The notes beneath the pieces are model-generated. The model was not told where the DNA came from. It saw nothing but the letters and a program-made list of their open reading frames with translations, and did no database searches. Shown one piece after another: positions 12,319 through 21,239 of a DNA stretch of 64,000 bases. The translations under genes and the position numbers were made by a program. The DNA is from Luteococcus japonicus (GTDB lineage: Bacteria; Actinomycetota; Actinomycetes; Propionibacteriales; Propionibacteriaceae). The DNA lies in the NCBI RefSeq assembly GCF_003752415.1, contig NZ_RKHG01000001.1, positions 186,001 through 250,000 on the forward strand, given 5' to 3'. How positions within the stretch are numbered: position 1 is the first letter of the stretch; the number at the start of each line of letters is the position of its first letter.

Positions 12319-14055
12319 TCAGCGCGTGCGCGCGACGAGGCGACGCATCCGCTGCCCCTGGAGCAGCAGACTGGCCGCCAGACATCCGCCCACGCCCTCT
12401 CCGCTGCGCAGCCGCATGGCCAGCAGCGGTTCCAACCCCAGCTCGGTGAGGACAGCGGCATGTGCCGTCTCGCGGCTCTGCTGCCCCGCGATGAGATAGC
12501 CCTGCACCGCTGGCTCCATGCGCACGGCCAGAAGCGCGGCGACGCTGGTGGCCAGCCCGTCGAGGACGACGACGGCTCCTGCCCCCGCGGCGCCGAGCAC
12601 GACGCCCGACAGCACCGCGAACTCACCCCCGCCGAGGGCGGCGAGCAGTTGCATGGGATCGTCGGAGTGCTTGGCGAGCCACCGCTCGCGCGCGCCGGTG
12701 ACCAGCACGCGCTTTCGGGCCACCATGTCCGCATCGGCGGCGGTGCCCAGGCCCACCGACTGGTCTGCGTCGAGGTCCAACAGGGCGCTGGCCAGGGCAG
12801 AGGCGACGGTGGTGTTGCCGATGCCCACTTCCCCGAGGACGACCATGCCCTGTGCGGCTGCCTCGCAGCCCAGCTGCTTCCCATGCTGGATCAGGGCCTC
12901 CGCGTCATCGCTCGACAGCGCGTCGGTGGCCAGCAGGTCTCCGCGAGGATCCAGTGGCCGGGCCCCGCGCGCGCCGGCCACGGGTGCCTCGACGCCGGCA
13001 TCCACGACGAGGGAGGAGAGACCGGCACCAGCGGCGGCCACGGCGCCCATGCCCTGCCCGGCGACATTGGCTCGCATCACGTCGGCGGTGACATGGGTCT
13101 CGAAGGAACTGATCCGGTGCGAGGTGACGGGGTGGTCGGCAGCGGCCAGCACCAGGCAGCCTCCGTCGACGCCCTGGGGCCGCACGGCCTCGACGCGGTT
13201 GAGGGCGCGGTCCAGGACGCCGAGGGATCCGGGCGTGGTCAGGAGGTCGTCGGCGTCGTCGGTGGCGTGCACGACGCGATCCTGGGCGGGGGCGCGCAGG
13301 TGGCTGGTGGGCTTGACGAGACTGTCGTCGGCGGGCCAACGGTCACGCAGCACCACGTCGTCGACGGGGAGCTTCGTGGACCAGGCCAGGCGCTGCAGGC
13401 CGGGGGCGGGCGGCCGCTCGTCGGGCCAGCCCAGGCAGAGCCAGCCGAGGGTCTCAACGCCTTCGGGCAGGCCCAGCAGCTCGGCGAGTTCTTCGGGCTG
13501 GAAGAGGGTGACCCAGCCCATGCCGAGGCCATGGGCGCGGGCGGTGAGCCACATGTTCTCGATGGCGGCGGCACAGGACCACATGTCGGCGTCGGTGAAG
13601 GTGGCCCGGCCCAGCACCCCGACGGCGGGAGCACGGCGATCACAGGCGACGACGAGCCCGAGCGGCGCCTCCCGCAGGCCCTCCAGCTTCAGGTCCAGGA
13701 GCTGCTGCCCACGTTCGGGCGCCATCCGGGCGGCCTGCCACAGACGCGACTTGTCCGCCATCGCCGCGGCCCGGTCCCGCAGGGCGGCGTCCTCCACGAC
13801 GATGAAGCGCCACGGTTGGGAGTGGCCCACCGAGGGCCCAGCGTGCCCGGCCTCGATCACCGCGCGGACCAGCTCCTCCGGCACCGGATCCGGCCGGAAG
13901 CGACGGATGTCGCGGCGCGCGGTGAGCACGCTGTCCAGTGCCCGGATGGTCTGCTCGTCGAAGGCCCAGCCCCGTGGGTCCGCCGCCCGTTCGTGGGCGG
14001 CGGAGGTGTCCCCGACAGTGGGGACCGGACGGGGGAAACTGGTGGGCTCGGGCAT
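12319..14055 (-). CDS. bluB-cobT: BluB-CobT fusion: DMB synthase plus DMB phosphoribosyltransferase
   Basis: The protein joins two steps of the lower-ligand branch of vitamin B12 synthesis. The N-terminal part (about residues 30-245) is a nitroreductase-fold BluB that uses FMNH2 and O2 to make 5,6-dimethylbenzimidazole (ARRDIRRFRPDPVPEE, GPSVGHSQPWRF, HGLGMGWVTLF). The C-terminal part (about 255-570) is CobT, which attaches the base to nicotinate mononucleotide (GSLGVLDRALNRVEAV, GEVGIGNTTVASAL). CobT keeps a glutamate in GEGVGG that matches the catalytic one. A BluB/CobT2 fusion is described in P. freudenreichii. A TAGAGT box 6 nt before ATG 14055 implies a leaderless message. An FNR-type site lies just beyond it. 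Confidence 0.93.
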   Translation of the reverse strand: MPEPTSFPRPVPTVGDTSAAHERAADPRGWAFDEQTIRALDSVLTARRDIRRFRPDPVPEELVRAVIEAGHAGPSVGHSQPWRFIVVEDAALRDRAAAMADKSRLWQAARMAPERGQQLLDLKLEGLREAPLGLVVACDRRAPAVGVLGRATFTDADMWSCAAAIENMWLTARAHGLGMGWVTLFQPEELAELLGLPEGVETLGWLCLGWPDERPPAPGLQRLAWSTKLPVDDVVLRDRWPADDSLVKPTSHLRAPAQDRVVHATDDADDLLTTPGSLGVLDRALNRVEAVRPQGVDGGCLVLAAADHPVTSHRISSFETHVTADVMRANVAGQGMGAVAAAGAGLSSLVVDAGVEAPVAGARGARPLDPRGDLLATDALSSDDAEALIQHGKQLGCEAAAQGMVVLGEVGIGNTTVASALASALLDLDADQSVGLGTAADADMVARKRVLVTGARERWLAKHSDDPMQLLAALGGGEFAVLSGVVLGAAGAGAVVVLDGLATSVAALLAVRMEPAVQGYLIAGQQSRETAHAAVLTELGLEPLLAMRLRSGEGVGGCLAASLLLQGQRMRRLVARTR

Positions 14056-14061
14056 GGCTCC

Positions 14062-14067
14062 ACTCTA
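14062..14067 (-). promoter_or_regulatory. Leaderless -10 element of bluB-cobT
   Basis: On the minus strand TAGAGT, then GGAGCC (6 nt), then ATG. This puts the transcription start at or next to the start codon. The FNR-like box is then centred about 39.5 bp upstream of +1, close to the classical class II activator position. Confidence 0.55.
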
Positions 14068-14087
14068 GGGAGAAGCCTCTCGGATCC

Positions 14088-14101
14088 TTGACCTGGGTCA
14101 A
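14088..14101. promoter_or_regulatory. FNR/Crp-type binding site
   Basis: TTGACCTGGGTCAA is a perfect inverted repeat (TTGAC-N4-GTCAA) flanked by a further CC/GG pair. It lies between bluB-cobT (33 bp from its start) and the hemerythrin gene (77 bp from its start). A Crp/Fnr-family regulator is encoded next to the hemerythrin gene, and its recognition helix carries the E--SR residues that read TTGA half-sites in FNR. Confidence 0.72.
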
Positions 14102-14177
14102 GGCCTTCGCCAGGCGGGCGTCGTTGACTGGACGTGTGGCCGGGAGATGCCCGGCGAAACGATCCCAGGAGGACGAC

Positions 14178-14651
14178 ATGACCGAGCAGACCATCACCCA
14201 GACCACCACCACGTCGAGCGACGAGCGGGACCTGCAGGAGGCCGAACACATCCGCAGGCACCATGCCCACCTGGTGGCCGAGCTCGACGGGCTGACCCGT
14301 GCCTTCCACGAGGCCCATGATGCGGACACCGATCGGGCCAGGGCTGCGGTGGCCGCCTTCCTGGACGACTCCCTGCTGCCGCATGCACGGGGTGAGGAGG
14401 AAACCATCTACCGGGCCGCGGCCGGATTGGAGTCCGGTGCGCCGCTGGTCGACGCGCTGGTGCGGGAGCACCGGTTGATCCAGCAGATGGTGAGCGCCTT
14501 CGGCTCTTCGTCTCCCGCCGACGCCCGGGTGTGGGGTCTGGCGATCAGCGAGACCTTCCGCAGCCACCAGGCGAAGGAAGACGAGGTGGTGGTGCCGCTC
14601 CTGCTGGCTGCGCCGGGGGTGTCACTGGTCGAGGCGCACGCGGGGCACTGA
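14178..14651 (+). CDS. Hemerythrin-like (HHE) domain protein
   Basis: The 157-residue protein has the helical HHE pattern with candidate di-iron ligands: His in HIRRHHAHLVAEL, HARGEEETIY, VREHRLIQQM and FRSHQAKEDEVV. Such proteins bind a non-haem di-iron centre and take part in O2/NO sensing or iron-sulphur repair. The exact role is not known here. ATG 14178 was chosen because AGGAGG lies 4 nt before it and the HHE homology begins just after; earlier in-frame codons read into the promoter. The perfect FNR-like box upstream and the neighbouring Fnr-type regulator suggest control by oxygen or NO. It is convergent with the regulator gene. Confidence 0.85.
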   Translation: MTEQTITQTTTTSSDERDLQEAEHIRRHHAHLVAELDGLTRAFHEAHDADTDRARAAVAAFLDDSLLPHARGEEETIYRAAAGLESGAPLVDALVREHRLIQQMVSAFGSSSPADARVWGLAISETFRSHQAKEDEVVVPLLLAAPGVSLVEAHAGH

Positions 14652-14654
14652 GCG

Positions 14655-15419
14655 TCAGGGCTTGTCGGGGACGTTCTCCAGCCTGTCATGGTCCAGGAGG
14701 ACGATGCGCCCATCCGGCAGGTGACGCACCAGGCCGGTGTCCTGGAAGCTGCCCAGGCGCCGGCTGAGCGTCTCCGGGGTGGTGCCTAGCCAGGCGGCCA
14801 GGTCTCGTTTGGTGGAGGGCAGGGTGATGCTGTCTGTACCCTGCTCCTCACTGAGCTGCAGGAGCCGGTCCGCGAGGCGACGGGCCACCGACGTGGTGGA
14901 GCTCGCGCCCAGGCGGGACTCCGCGGCCTGCAGGCGGCACGCGAGCGTGGTGGCGAGCTGGAGACCCAGGGCTGGGTTGCCCGAGACGAGGGTGCGGACG
15001 TCGTGGGCGGCGAGGCGGCAGATCTCGGCGTCCTGCATCGCGGTGGCCAGGTGCTCCGGTGGCGCGTCGGTCAGCACGGCCGTCTCGCCGAGGAAGTCCC
15101 CGCCGTCGAGGATGCGCAGCACGTGTTCCGACCCGGAGGAGGCCAGGCGGGTGACCCGGACGCGCCCGCGATGCATCACGAACAGCGCCGCGTCGTCGCC
15201 GGGGCCTTGGATGCGCTCGCCCCGTTGGAAGCGACGGCTGGTGGCCAGGTCCGCGACCTGGGCCAGCGTCTGGGCGTCGAGTCCGCTGAACAGGGGCACC
15301 CGGGAGACGCAGGCGCGTCGATGGTCGGTGTCTATGGCTCCACCGTAGGTGGTGTGGTCGTCCGGTGGGGCCGACGGCGTGTCTCGTCGCGTCGAGTATG
15401 AGCCCCACCGGGATACCAC
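14655..15419 (-). CDS. Crp/Fnr family transcriptional regulator
   Basis: A cyclic-nucleotide-binding-type beta-roll (about residues 42-150 of the 254-residue frame) is followed by a winged helix-turn-helix. The recognition helix TPETLSRRL has the FNR-like E--SR residues. The FNR N-terminal cysteine cluster is absent, so the signal may be haem/NO, redox or a small ligand rather than a 4Fe-4S cluster. The start is uncertain. GTG 15419 is the only canonical start before the family homology, yet it lacks a ribosome-binding site and leaves only 16 bp to the DUF222 stop. An ATA codon at 15335-15333, preceded by TACGGT and the 6-nt spacer GGAGCC, would give the expected N-terminus. The perfect FNR-type box nearby is a plausible target. 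Confidence 0.88.
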   Translation of the reverse strand: MVSRWGSYSTRRDTPSAPPDDHTTYGGAIDTDHRRACVSRVPLFSGLDAQTLAQVADLATSRRFQRGERIQGPGDDAALFVMHRGRVRVTRLASSGSEHVLRILDGGDFLGETAVLTDAPPEHLATAMQDAEICRLAAHDVRTLVSGNPALGLQLATTLACRLQAAESRLGASSTTSVARRLADRLLQLSEEQGTDSITLPSTKRDLAAWLGTTPETLSRRLGSFQDTGLVRHLPDGRIVLLDHDRLENVPDKP

Positions 15420-15435
15420 GGTGGACCCGTTGGCG

Positions 15436-16851
15436 TCAGGGTACGCGGGGTGTGACGGGGTTGTGGATCATCCAGGAGCGTGAGGGCGTGACCAAGTAGG
15501 CGAAACCGTCGGGGGAACGCCAGAAGAACATGCCCGGAGCCAGCTGTCTCAACAACCAGCCGCCGTGGGTCTTGGCCCGGTGCACGGTTCGGGACAGCGG
15601 ACCGAGGTTGTCCGGCCGGGTCGCTGGGGGTTCGGCCGCCGGGGCTGGGGGTGGTGGATGCCAGGGTTCGGTGTGGTCCAGATCGCATGTCTGGGCCGGC
15701 TTCTTCGAGCCGGGGAAGACCTCATACGGATTCCGGGACGTGACGACCTGCCGCATCCGCGCACTGACCTCGTAGGAGTCCGACGGGGTGATGTTCGTGG
15801 CATCCACCACGGGCCTCACCGTGATCCGGGTGTTCTGCAGCAGGTCGGCCATCCACTCCGCCAGGACGGGACCACAGCGCTCCACCCGCGCCACACCATC
15901 CATCTCCGCGACGGTGTTCTCCTCCACATGCACCACCACCGTGGCCTTCGGAAGCAGCAACTCGGGGTCTACGGTGACAGCACCACAGGTGTGACCACGC
16001 AGACCTGCTGCAGGGCAGGAATCCGCGCCCTGGTCCTCGGACACCGCGTCATCGAACGGCAGCTCGGGATCATCCGCGGCATCCAGCAGGCTGGCCTGCA
16101 ACAACTGCAAGGCCCGCGCCGGAGTGGCCAAGATCCCCAACGCGGTCGAGCGCCGCACATCACGGGAATCGGTCGACCCGCCCTGGGCGAGGATCCCCGC
16201 CACCCGGTCCAACTGCGCATCCAGGAAGATCCCATCCGCAGCATTCACCACCCCCGCCACATCGCTCACGCCGAAACCGGACTGACCGATCCACACCCCA
16301 CGCGACGCCTGCGCCCGCTCATAGTCGTCCTGCGCCTGCTCGGCGGGAGTGAGCTCAAGCACGAGACCCTCAGCGGTCGCGATCAACCTGTACGCCGAGA
16401 CACCCTCCACCAACGACGCCAACTCCCGATCCAGCTGCAACGCCTGCTGCAGGGGCAGGCTGGCGGTCTTCGCGACGATTGCCCGGGCGACGCCCACCCG
16501 CAGGAACCCGTCCCGCATCTTCTGCCACACCTTCGGCAACCGGTGCCGCAAGGACAACGCATCCCCGATCAGACAGTCCGCCGCCTCCCGGGTGATGTTC
16601 AACGCCGCCGCAATCTCCAACGACGCGAACTCCGCCACCTCCGGCGTCCCGTCATGACCTGGCCGCACCGACTTCTCCCCGAACAACACCACAGCCGAAC
16701 CGGCCGGCTGCTGTTGCTGCTCGACGGCCTCTCCGGGATGCAGGTCCGCGAAGTGAGCGGCCAACTCGAACTCCTCGGCCTCGGCCATCCACGCCCGACG
16801 ACGCGCGGACAGCATCGCATCGACCGTCTGTGCCGAGGTCAGATCCTGCAT
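15436..16851 (-). CDS. DUF222 / HNH-type endonuclease-like protein
   Basis: The 471-residue protein has the long helical DUF222 region and a C-terminal HNH segment. CDLDHTEPW and DNLGPLSRTVHRAKTHGGW carry the expected histidines, but the usual PLC cysteine is Ser, so zinc binding and nuclease activity may be weakened. This large actinobacterial family is often multicopy and linked to mobile DNA; its function is unsettled. ATG 16851 was chosen over GTG 16854 because GGGGGAGG is well spaced from it. An AT-rich promoter and a near-palindrome lie upstream. Confidence 0.85.
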   Translation of the reverse strand: MQDLTSAQTVDAMLSARRRAWMAEAEEFELAAHFADLHPGEAVEQQQQPAGSAVVLFGEKSVRPGHDGTPEVAEFASLEIAAALNITREAADCLIGDALSLRHRLPKVWQKMRDGFLRVGVARAIVAKTASLPLQQALQLDRELASLVEGVSAYRLIATAEGLVLELTPAEQAQDDYERAQASRGVWIGQSGFGVSDVAGVVNAADGIFLDAQLDRVAGILAQGGSTDSRDVRRSTALGILATPARALQLLQASLLDAADDPELPFDDAVSEDQGADSCPAAGLRGHTCGAVTVDPELLLPKATVVVHVEENTVAEMDGVARVERCGPVLAEWMADLLQNTRITVRPVVDATNITPSDSYEVSARMRQVVTSRNPYEVFPGSKKPAQTCDLDHTEPWHPPPPAPAAEPPATRPDNLGPLSRTVHRAKTHGGWLLRQLAPGMFFWRSPDGFAYLVTPSRSWMIHNPVTPRVP

Positions 16852-16874
16852 CACGCACCTCCCCCGAGAGCGTC

Positions 16875-16904
16875 GAAACCATTTCGAATGATGTTTCTAT
16901 TCTA
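16875..16904 (-). promoter_or_regulatory. Promoter and near-palindromic operator of the DUF222 gene
   Basis: On the minus strand a TAGAAT -10 (16899-16904) lies just before an imperfect palindrome of the form GAAAC-N3-TTCGAA-N4-GTTTC (16875-16897). The palindrome would cover the transcription start. The whole patch 16875-16925 is AT-rich compared with its surroundings. Confidence 0.5.
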
Positions 16905-17095
16905 TGGTTCGCGAACAAAATATGACAAGCAGTTTCATGTGGATTCGTGGGAACTTCCACAGCGCCGGGGACCATCTTGTTCAGGAGCCTGGCGTCGCCG
17001 CTCGGTGCAACAAGAGTCGCCCGGTGCACGACCAGACGTGCCCCGCCCTCGAGGGGAGCGGGGACCAGGTGAGGGTGGCCGGACGCGGCAGGGCC

Positions 17096-17395
17096 TCAGG
17101 CGCCCCACAGCGCCATGGCGATGAACCAGTACAGGGGGAGTGCGAGCAGTCCCACCACGAGGCTCGTGGTGGCCCAGCCCACTCGCGATGCTCCGTCCAG
17201 GCGACGGTCAACGGCGGCCAGCAGGGCGCCCAGCGCCCCCAGGAGGACTGGCCCGAAGGCCAGCAGCCCCATAGCCATCTCGAGCTCGACGATCTTCCAG
17301 ACCACCACGAGCCCCGGGAACCACCCGAGGGCGGCCACCAGACAGCCCACGGTTCCCCACGGAACTGCGCGGCGGGCAGGAGCGGGGCTGGTCAT
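17096..17395 (-). CDS. Small membrane protein, uncharacterised
   Basis: The 99-residue protein has three clear hydrophobic segments (about residues 13-34, 41-60 and 72-96) with RR-containing loops. No family is recognised. It follows ybaK on the same strand with a 39-bp gap, so it may be the last gene of a DUF554-ybaK-small membrane protein unit. The 250 bp between it and the DUF222 start hold no recognisable gene other than the DUF222 promoter. Confidence 0.6.
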   Translation of the reverse strand: MTSPAPARRAVPWGTVGCLVAALGWFPGLVVVWKIVELEMAMGLLAFGPVLLGALGALLAAVDRRLDGASRVGWATTSLVVGLLALPLYWFIAMALWGA

Positions 17396-17434
17396 GTGGG
17401 AGAGCCTATGCTCCGCTGCGTGTCAGGCCATGGA

Positions 17435-17917
17435 TCACCGGGCGATGGCGACGAAGCTCGCGCGGGTGACACGCGCCAGGTCGGCGGGGGAGAGCTCCAC
17501 CTGCAGGCCCCGCTTGCCGGCCGAGACCATCATTGTGGCGAATGCCTGCGCGGAGGCGTCGATGAAGGTGGGCAGGGACTTCCTCTGACCCAGCGGGGAG
17601 ATCCCGCCCACCACATAGCCCGTCGTGCGTTCCGCCACGGCGTGGTCGGCCAGCGCCGCCCTCTTCGCCCCGGCCTCGGAGGCCAGGGCCTTGAGGTCCA
17701 GCTGCTGGGCCACCGGGACGACGGCCACCACCAGCGGTGACGGGCCGCCGGTGCATGCCACCACGAGGGTCTTGAAGACCTGATGCGGATCCTGCCCCAA
17801 GGCCAGGACCGCCTCGTCACCGAAGTGCACATTGGCCGGGTCGTGCTCGTAGGGCAGCAAGGTGTGCGGCACCTTGGCGCGGTCGAGTGCCTTGGTGGCA
17901 GGAGTTCCCGTGGACAT
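17435..17917 (-). CDS. ybaK: Cys-tRNA(Pro) deacylase, YbaK/EbsC type
   Basis: YbaK hydrolyses cysteine wrongly attached to tRNA-Pro. The 160-residue length and the motifs fit the family: an N-terminal HTLLPYEHDP, then QVFKTLVV with the conserved lysine, the GYVVGGISPLGQRKSLPTFID loop, and a final GLQVELSPADL. ATG 17917 has AAAGGA about 8 nt before it. It lies 14 bp downstream of the DUF554 gene and is probably co-transcribed with it. Confidence 0.93.
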   Translation of the reverse strand: MSTGTPATKALDRAKVPHTLLPYEHDPANVHFGDEAVLALGQDPHQVFKTLVVACTGGPSPLVVAVVPVAQQLDLKALASEAGAKRAALADHAVAERTTGYVVGGISPLGQRKSLPTFIDASAQAFATMMVSAGKRGLQVELSPADLARVTRASFVAIAR

Positions 17918-17931
17918 GGGCCGAGGTCCTT

Positions 17932-18684
17932 TCAGGAGGCGAGCTGGACGAACCAGACGAACAGGGGAGCGCAGACCAGCGCGGGCAACATGTCTGCGAC
18001 GCGCATCGGCTTGAGGCCCATCAGTCGGATGGACAAGGCCATCAGCACGACACCGCCGGCAACCGTCAGGGCGTCGATCTGTGCGGCGGGCAGCACATCA
18101 CCCAGCAAGGCCCCGACCAGCGTCAACGTTCCCTGGTACAGGGCGACGGCGACGGCCGAGAGCATCACCCCGACGCCCAGTGAGGAGGCGAAGGCCACCG
18201 CGGCGAAGCCGTCCAGCACTCCCTTGACCAGCAGCTGTTCAGAGCCGCGCCCCAGCCCGTCGGACAGGGCCCCGAGGATGGCCAAGGGTCCGACGCAGAA
18301 GACAAGCGTGGCGGTGACGAAACCGTCGATGAAGTGGTGGTCACCCTCGGCGCCCACCCGGGAGCGGACCCAGCGTCCGAGGTCATCCATCCGCTCCTCC
18401 AGCCGGAGCACCGAACCGATCAGGGATCCGATCACCAGGGCCAGCAGGATCACCACCAGGGCGGCTCCATTGCCCACGGCAGCGTTGAGGGGTTCCTGCA
18501 CCAGCGGCCGGATGGACAAGGCGCCGATCACCAGCACGACCAGAGAGAGCACATCGGTGACGGTGGCGGCGGTGCGCTGGCTCAGCCGCCCGCCCAGGGC
18601 CAGGCCCGCCAGAGAACCGAGGATGATGAGCACCACGTTGACCGCGGTGCCCATCCCGATGAAGCCGTGCTGCAGGAAGTTCAC
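17932..18684 (-). CDS. DUF554 family membrane protein
   Basis: The roughly 250-residue, very hydrophobic protein has the DUF554 (YdfK/YqgA-like) pattern: [20 protein letters not shown] at the start, [19 protein letters not shown] in the middle, and six to seven predicted helices. Its function is unknown. GTG 18684 was chosen because the family usually has a few residues before the FIGMGT motif; ATG 18654 is the alternative. It is divergent from hisD (63 bp apart) and leads into ybaK. Confidence 0.85.
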   Translation of the reverse strand: MNFLQHGFIGMGTAVNVVLIILGSLAGLALGGRLSQRTAATVTDVLSLVVLVIGALSIRPLVQEPLNAAVGNGAALVVILLALVIGSLIGSVLRLEERMDDLGRWVRSRVGAEGDHHFIDGFVTATLVFCVGPLAILGALSDGLGRGSEQLLVKGVLDGFAAVAFASSLGVGVMLSAVAVALYQGTLTLVGALLGDVLPAAQIDALTVAGGVVLMALSIRLMGLKPMRVADMLPALVCAPLFVWFVQLAS

Positions 18685-18734
18685 CGATGCATCCCACCAC
18701 AAGGTCGCCGTCGAAGAATGCCAGTCCCGCTCAC

Positions 18735-18740
18735 TAGACT
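18735..18740 (+). promoter_or_regulatory. Leaderless -10 element of the his operon
   Basis: TAGACT, then a 7-nt spacer, then the GTG of hisD. The spacing puts +1 on the start codon, and there is no ribosome-binding site. This fits leaderless transcription of the his operon. No leader peptide or attenuator can fit between this element and hisD. Confidence 0.6.
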
Positions 18741-18747
18741 CGGCCGC

Positions 18748-20112
18748 GTGCCTGACAACTACCTTCTGCGAACCATCGACCTGACCGGCTCCGGACAGGG
18801 CTCCGAGCCCTTCGACTACCGCGCCGCCGTCCCGCGCGCCGCCTTCGACGTGGAGCACGCCGTGGAGAAGGTCCGCCCGATCTGCGACACGGTCGCCTCT
18901 GAGGGCGCTGCCGCGCTCGTGCGCTTCGCAGAGCAGTTCGACAAGGTGACACCGAAGCACTTGCGCGTCCCGGCAGAGGTGCTGGCGCAGTGCGCCGAGC
19001 AGCTCGATCCCAAGCTGCGCGCGGCCTTCGAGGAGTCCATCACGCGCCGCCGCCAGGTGTGCGAGCTGGCGGAGAAGGAGACCTCCTCACCCAGCGTGAC
19101 GGTCGCGCAGGGGGCCATGGTCACCCAGCGCATCATCCCCGTCCATCGCGTCGGGCTCTACGTGCCGGGTGGTCTGGCTCCGCTGGCCAGCTCCGTGATC
19201 ATGAACGTGGTGCCGGCCCAGGTGGCCGGAGTGTCCTCCATCGCCGTGACCAGCCCGCCACAGGCAGAGTTCGACGGGCTGCCACACCCCAACATCCTGG
19301 CCCTGTGTCACATCCTGGGCGTCGACGAGGTCTATGCCGTGGGCGGTGCCCAGGCCATCGCGATGTTCGCGCACGGGGTTCCCGGGTTGTGCGAGCGGGT
19401 GGACATGGTCACCGGCCCGGGCAACATCTACGTCGTCGCCGCCAAGCGGCTGATGCGCGGCACGGTGGGCATCGACTCCGAGGCCGGGCCGACGGAGATC
19501 ATGATCCTGGCCGACGAGACCGCCAATCCCGAGCACGTCGCGGCAGACCTGATCAGCCAGGCAGAGCACGACCCGATGGCGGGCTCCGTGCTGGTCACCG
19601 ATTCGGCCGCGCTGGCCGACGCCGTGCAGCGCGCCACCGCCACTCAAGCGGCCGCCACCCGGCACGCCGAGCGCGTGCACACCGCCCTGACCGGCGAGCA
19701 GTCCGGCATCGTGCTGGTGCGCGACCTCCAGCAGGGCCTGCTGGTCTGCGACGCGTACGCCGCCGAGCACCTCGAGGTGCAGACCCGGGATGCGGAGCAG
19801 TGGGCCGCCCGGGTGCGCAATGCCGGCGCCATCTTCGTCGGAGGTTGGTCTCCCGTCTCGTTGGGTGACTACTCCGCCGGCTCCACCCACGTGCTGCCCA
19901 CCGCCGGCTGCGCCTGCCACAGCTCCGGACTGAGCGTGCGCAGCTTCATGAAGGCCGTGCACGTCATCAACTACAACCAGGAAGCCCTGATGGAGCTCGC
20001 CGACAGCGTGGAGACCTTCGCGCTGGCCGAGAACCTGCCCGGCCACGCCAACGCCATCACCGTGCGTCGCCCCAAGACGTCGCAGGACCAGGACCAGGAG
20101 GCCCAGGCATGA
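18748..20112 (+). CDS. hisD: Histidinol dehydrogenase
   Basis: HisD performs the last two oxidations of histidine synthesis (histidinol to histidine), using Zn and NAD. The 454 residues include the family signature: [13 protein letters not shown], then [16 protein letters not shown], and the ligand-bearing AEHDPMAGS and later [13 protein letters not shown] 18748 gives the conserved start [11 protein letters not shown]; upstream in-frame sequence is not homologous. It heads hisD-hisC-hisB-hisH, each joined by a 4-bp overlap. Confidence 0.97.
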   Translation: MPDNYLLRTIDLTGSGQGSEPFDYRAAVPRAAFDVEHAVEKVRPICDTVASEGAAALVRFAEQFDKVTPKHLRVPAEVLAQCAEQLDPKLRAAFEESITRRRQVCELAEKETSSPSVTVAQGAMVTQRIIPVHRVGLYVPGGLAPLASSVIMNVVPAQVAGVSSIAVTSPPQAEFDGLPHPNILALCHILGVDEVYAVGGAQAIAMFAHGVPGLCERVDMVTGPGNIYVVAAKRLMRGTVGIDSEAGPTEIMILADETANPEHVAADLISQAEHDPMAGSVLVTDSAALADAVQRATATQAAATRHAERVHTALTGEQSGIVLVRDLQQGLLVCDAYAAEHLEVQTRDAEQWAARVRNAGAIFVGGWSPVSLGDYSAGSTHVLPTAGCACHSSGLSVRSFMKAVHVINYNQEALMELADSVETFALAENLPGHANAITVRRPKTSQDQDQEAQA

Positions 20113-21239
20113 GCGAGAAGTTCACCCCGATCACCCTCGACGAACTGCCCCTGAGGCCCGAGCTGGTCGGGGAGGAGCCCTATGGCGCCCCCCAGCTGGA
20201 CGTCCCGGTCTGCCTGAACGTCAACGAGAACCCCTACCCGCCCAGCGACGCGGTCCGGGAGCAGATGGGCAAGGCCATCGCCGAGTCGGCCCGCACCGTC
20301 AACCGTTACCCGGACCGGGAGGCCATTGAGCTGCGCACCGCCCTGGCCACCTATCTGGGCTTCGGGCTGGGGACGGACAACATCTGGGCGGCCAATGGCT
20401 CGAATGAGGTGATGACGCACCTGCTGCAGGCCTTCGGTGGTCCCGGCCGCACCGTGCTGGGCTTCAGCCCCACCTACTCGATGTATCCCGAGTACGCTCG
20501 CAACACACTCACGAACTACGTGGCCGTGCCGCGCAGCGAGGACTTCCGGATCGAGGCCGACGCCGTGCTGGCCGCCGTCGAGGAGCACCGGGCCGACATC
20601 ATCCTGATCACCACGCCCAACAACCCGACCGGCACCACGACTCCCGTGAGCGTCATCGACGAGATCTGCACCCGGCTGGCCGAGGTCAGGCCCGACTGCA
20701 TCGTCGTGGTCGACGAGGCCTACCAGGAGTTCACGGAGTTCCCGGAGGACTCGGCGCTGGCACTGCTGCCACGGCACCAACACCTGGTGGTGAGCCGCAC
20801 CATGAGCAAGGCCTTCGCCTACGCCGGCGGACGCCTGGGCTACCTGGCCGCCACGCCCGCCATTGTGGACGCCTGCCGCATCGTGCGCCTTCCCTACCAC
20901 CTGTCGGGCGCCTCCCAGGCGATCGCCCTGGTGGCGCTGGCGAACTCCCGGGAGATGCTGCACCGGGTCGACGCGCTGCGCGAGCAGTGCCAGCTCCTGC
21001 AGCAATGGCTTCGCGAGCAGGGCTACGACGTGGTCCCCAGCCAGGCCAACTTCTGCCTCTTCGGCCGCTTCGAGGACCGGCACGAGGTGTGGCAGAAGTT
21101 GCTGGACCGGGGCGTGCTGATCCGTGAGACCGGGCCGGACGGATTTCTGCGCGTCTCGGCCGGGACGCCCCGGGAGATGAAGGCCTTCCGTGAAGCCCTG
21201 ACCGCCATCGCCCCGACCATCACCAAGGAGACCCGATGA
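20109..21239 (+). CDS. hisC: Histidinol-phosphate aminotransferase
   Basis: This PLP enzyme (376 residues) transaminates imidazole acetol phosphate with glutamate. Visible motifs are [45 protein letters not shown], and the PLP-lysine segment [22 protein letters not shown] overlaps join it to both hisD and hisB. Confidence 0.97.
   Translation: MSEKFTPITLDELPLRPELVGEEPYGAPQLDVPVCLNVNENPYPPSDAVREQMGKAIAESARTVNRYPDREAIELRTALATYLGFGLGTDNIWAANGSNEVMTHLLQAFGGPGRTVLGFSPTYSMYPEYARNTLTNYVAVPRSEDFRIEADAVLAAVEEHRADIILITTPNNPTGTTTPVSVIDEICTRLAEVRPDCIVVVDEAYQEFTEFPEDSALALLPRHQHLVVSRTMSKAFAYAGGRLGYLAATPAIVDACRIVRLPYHLSGASQAIALVALANSREMLHRVDALREQCQLLQQWLREQGYDVVPSQANFCLFGRFEDRHEVWQKLLDRGVLIRETGPDGFLRVSAGTPREMKAFREALTAIAPTITKETR

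Noticed and set aside
14124-14129. -10 or second FNR half-site before the hemerythrin gene
   Set aside because: TTGACT is a single half-site without an inverted partner and a poor -10; kept only as background to the perfect box at 14088.
18900-20112. His-operon attenuator or histidine leader peptide
   Set aside because: The -10 element sits 7 nt before hisD, leaving no leader, and no His-rich mini-ORF or alternative hairpins were seen.
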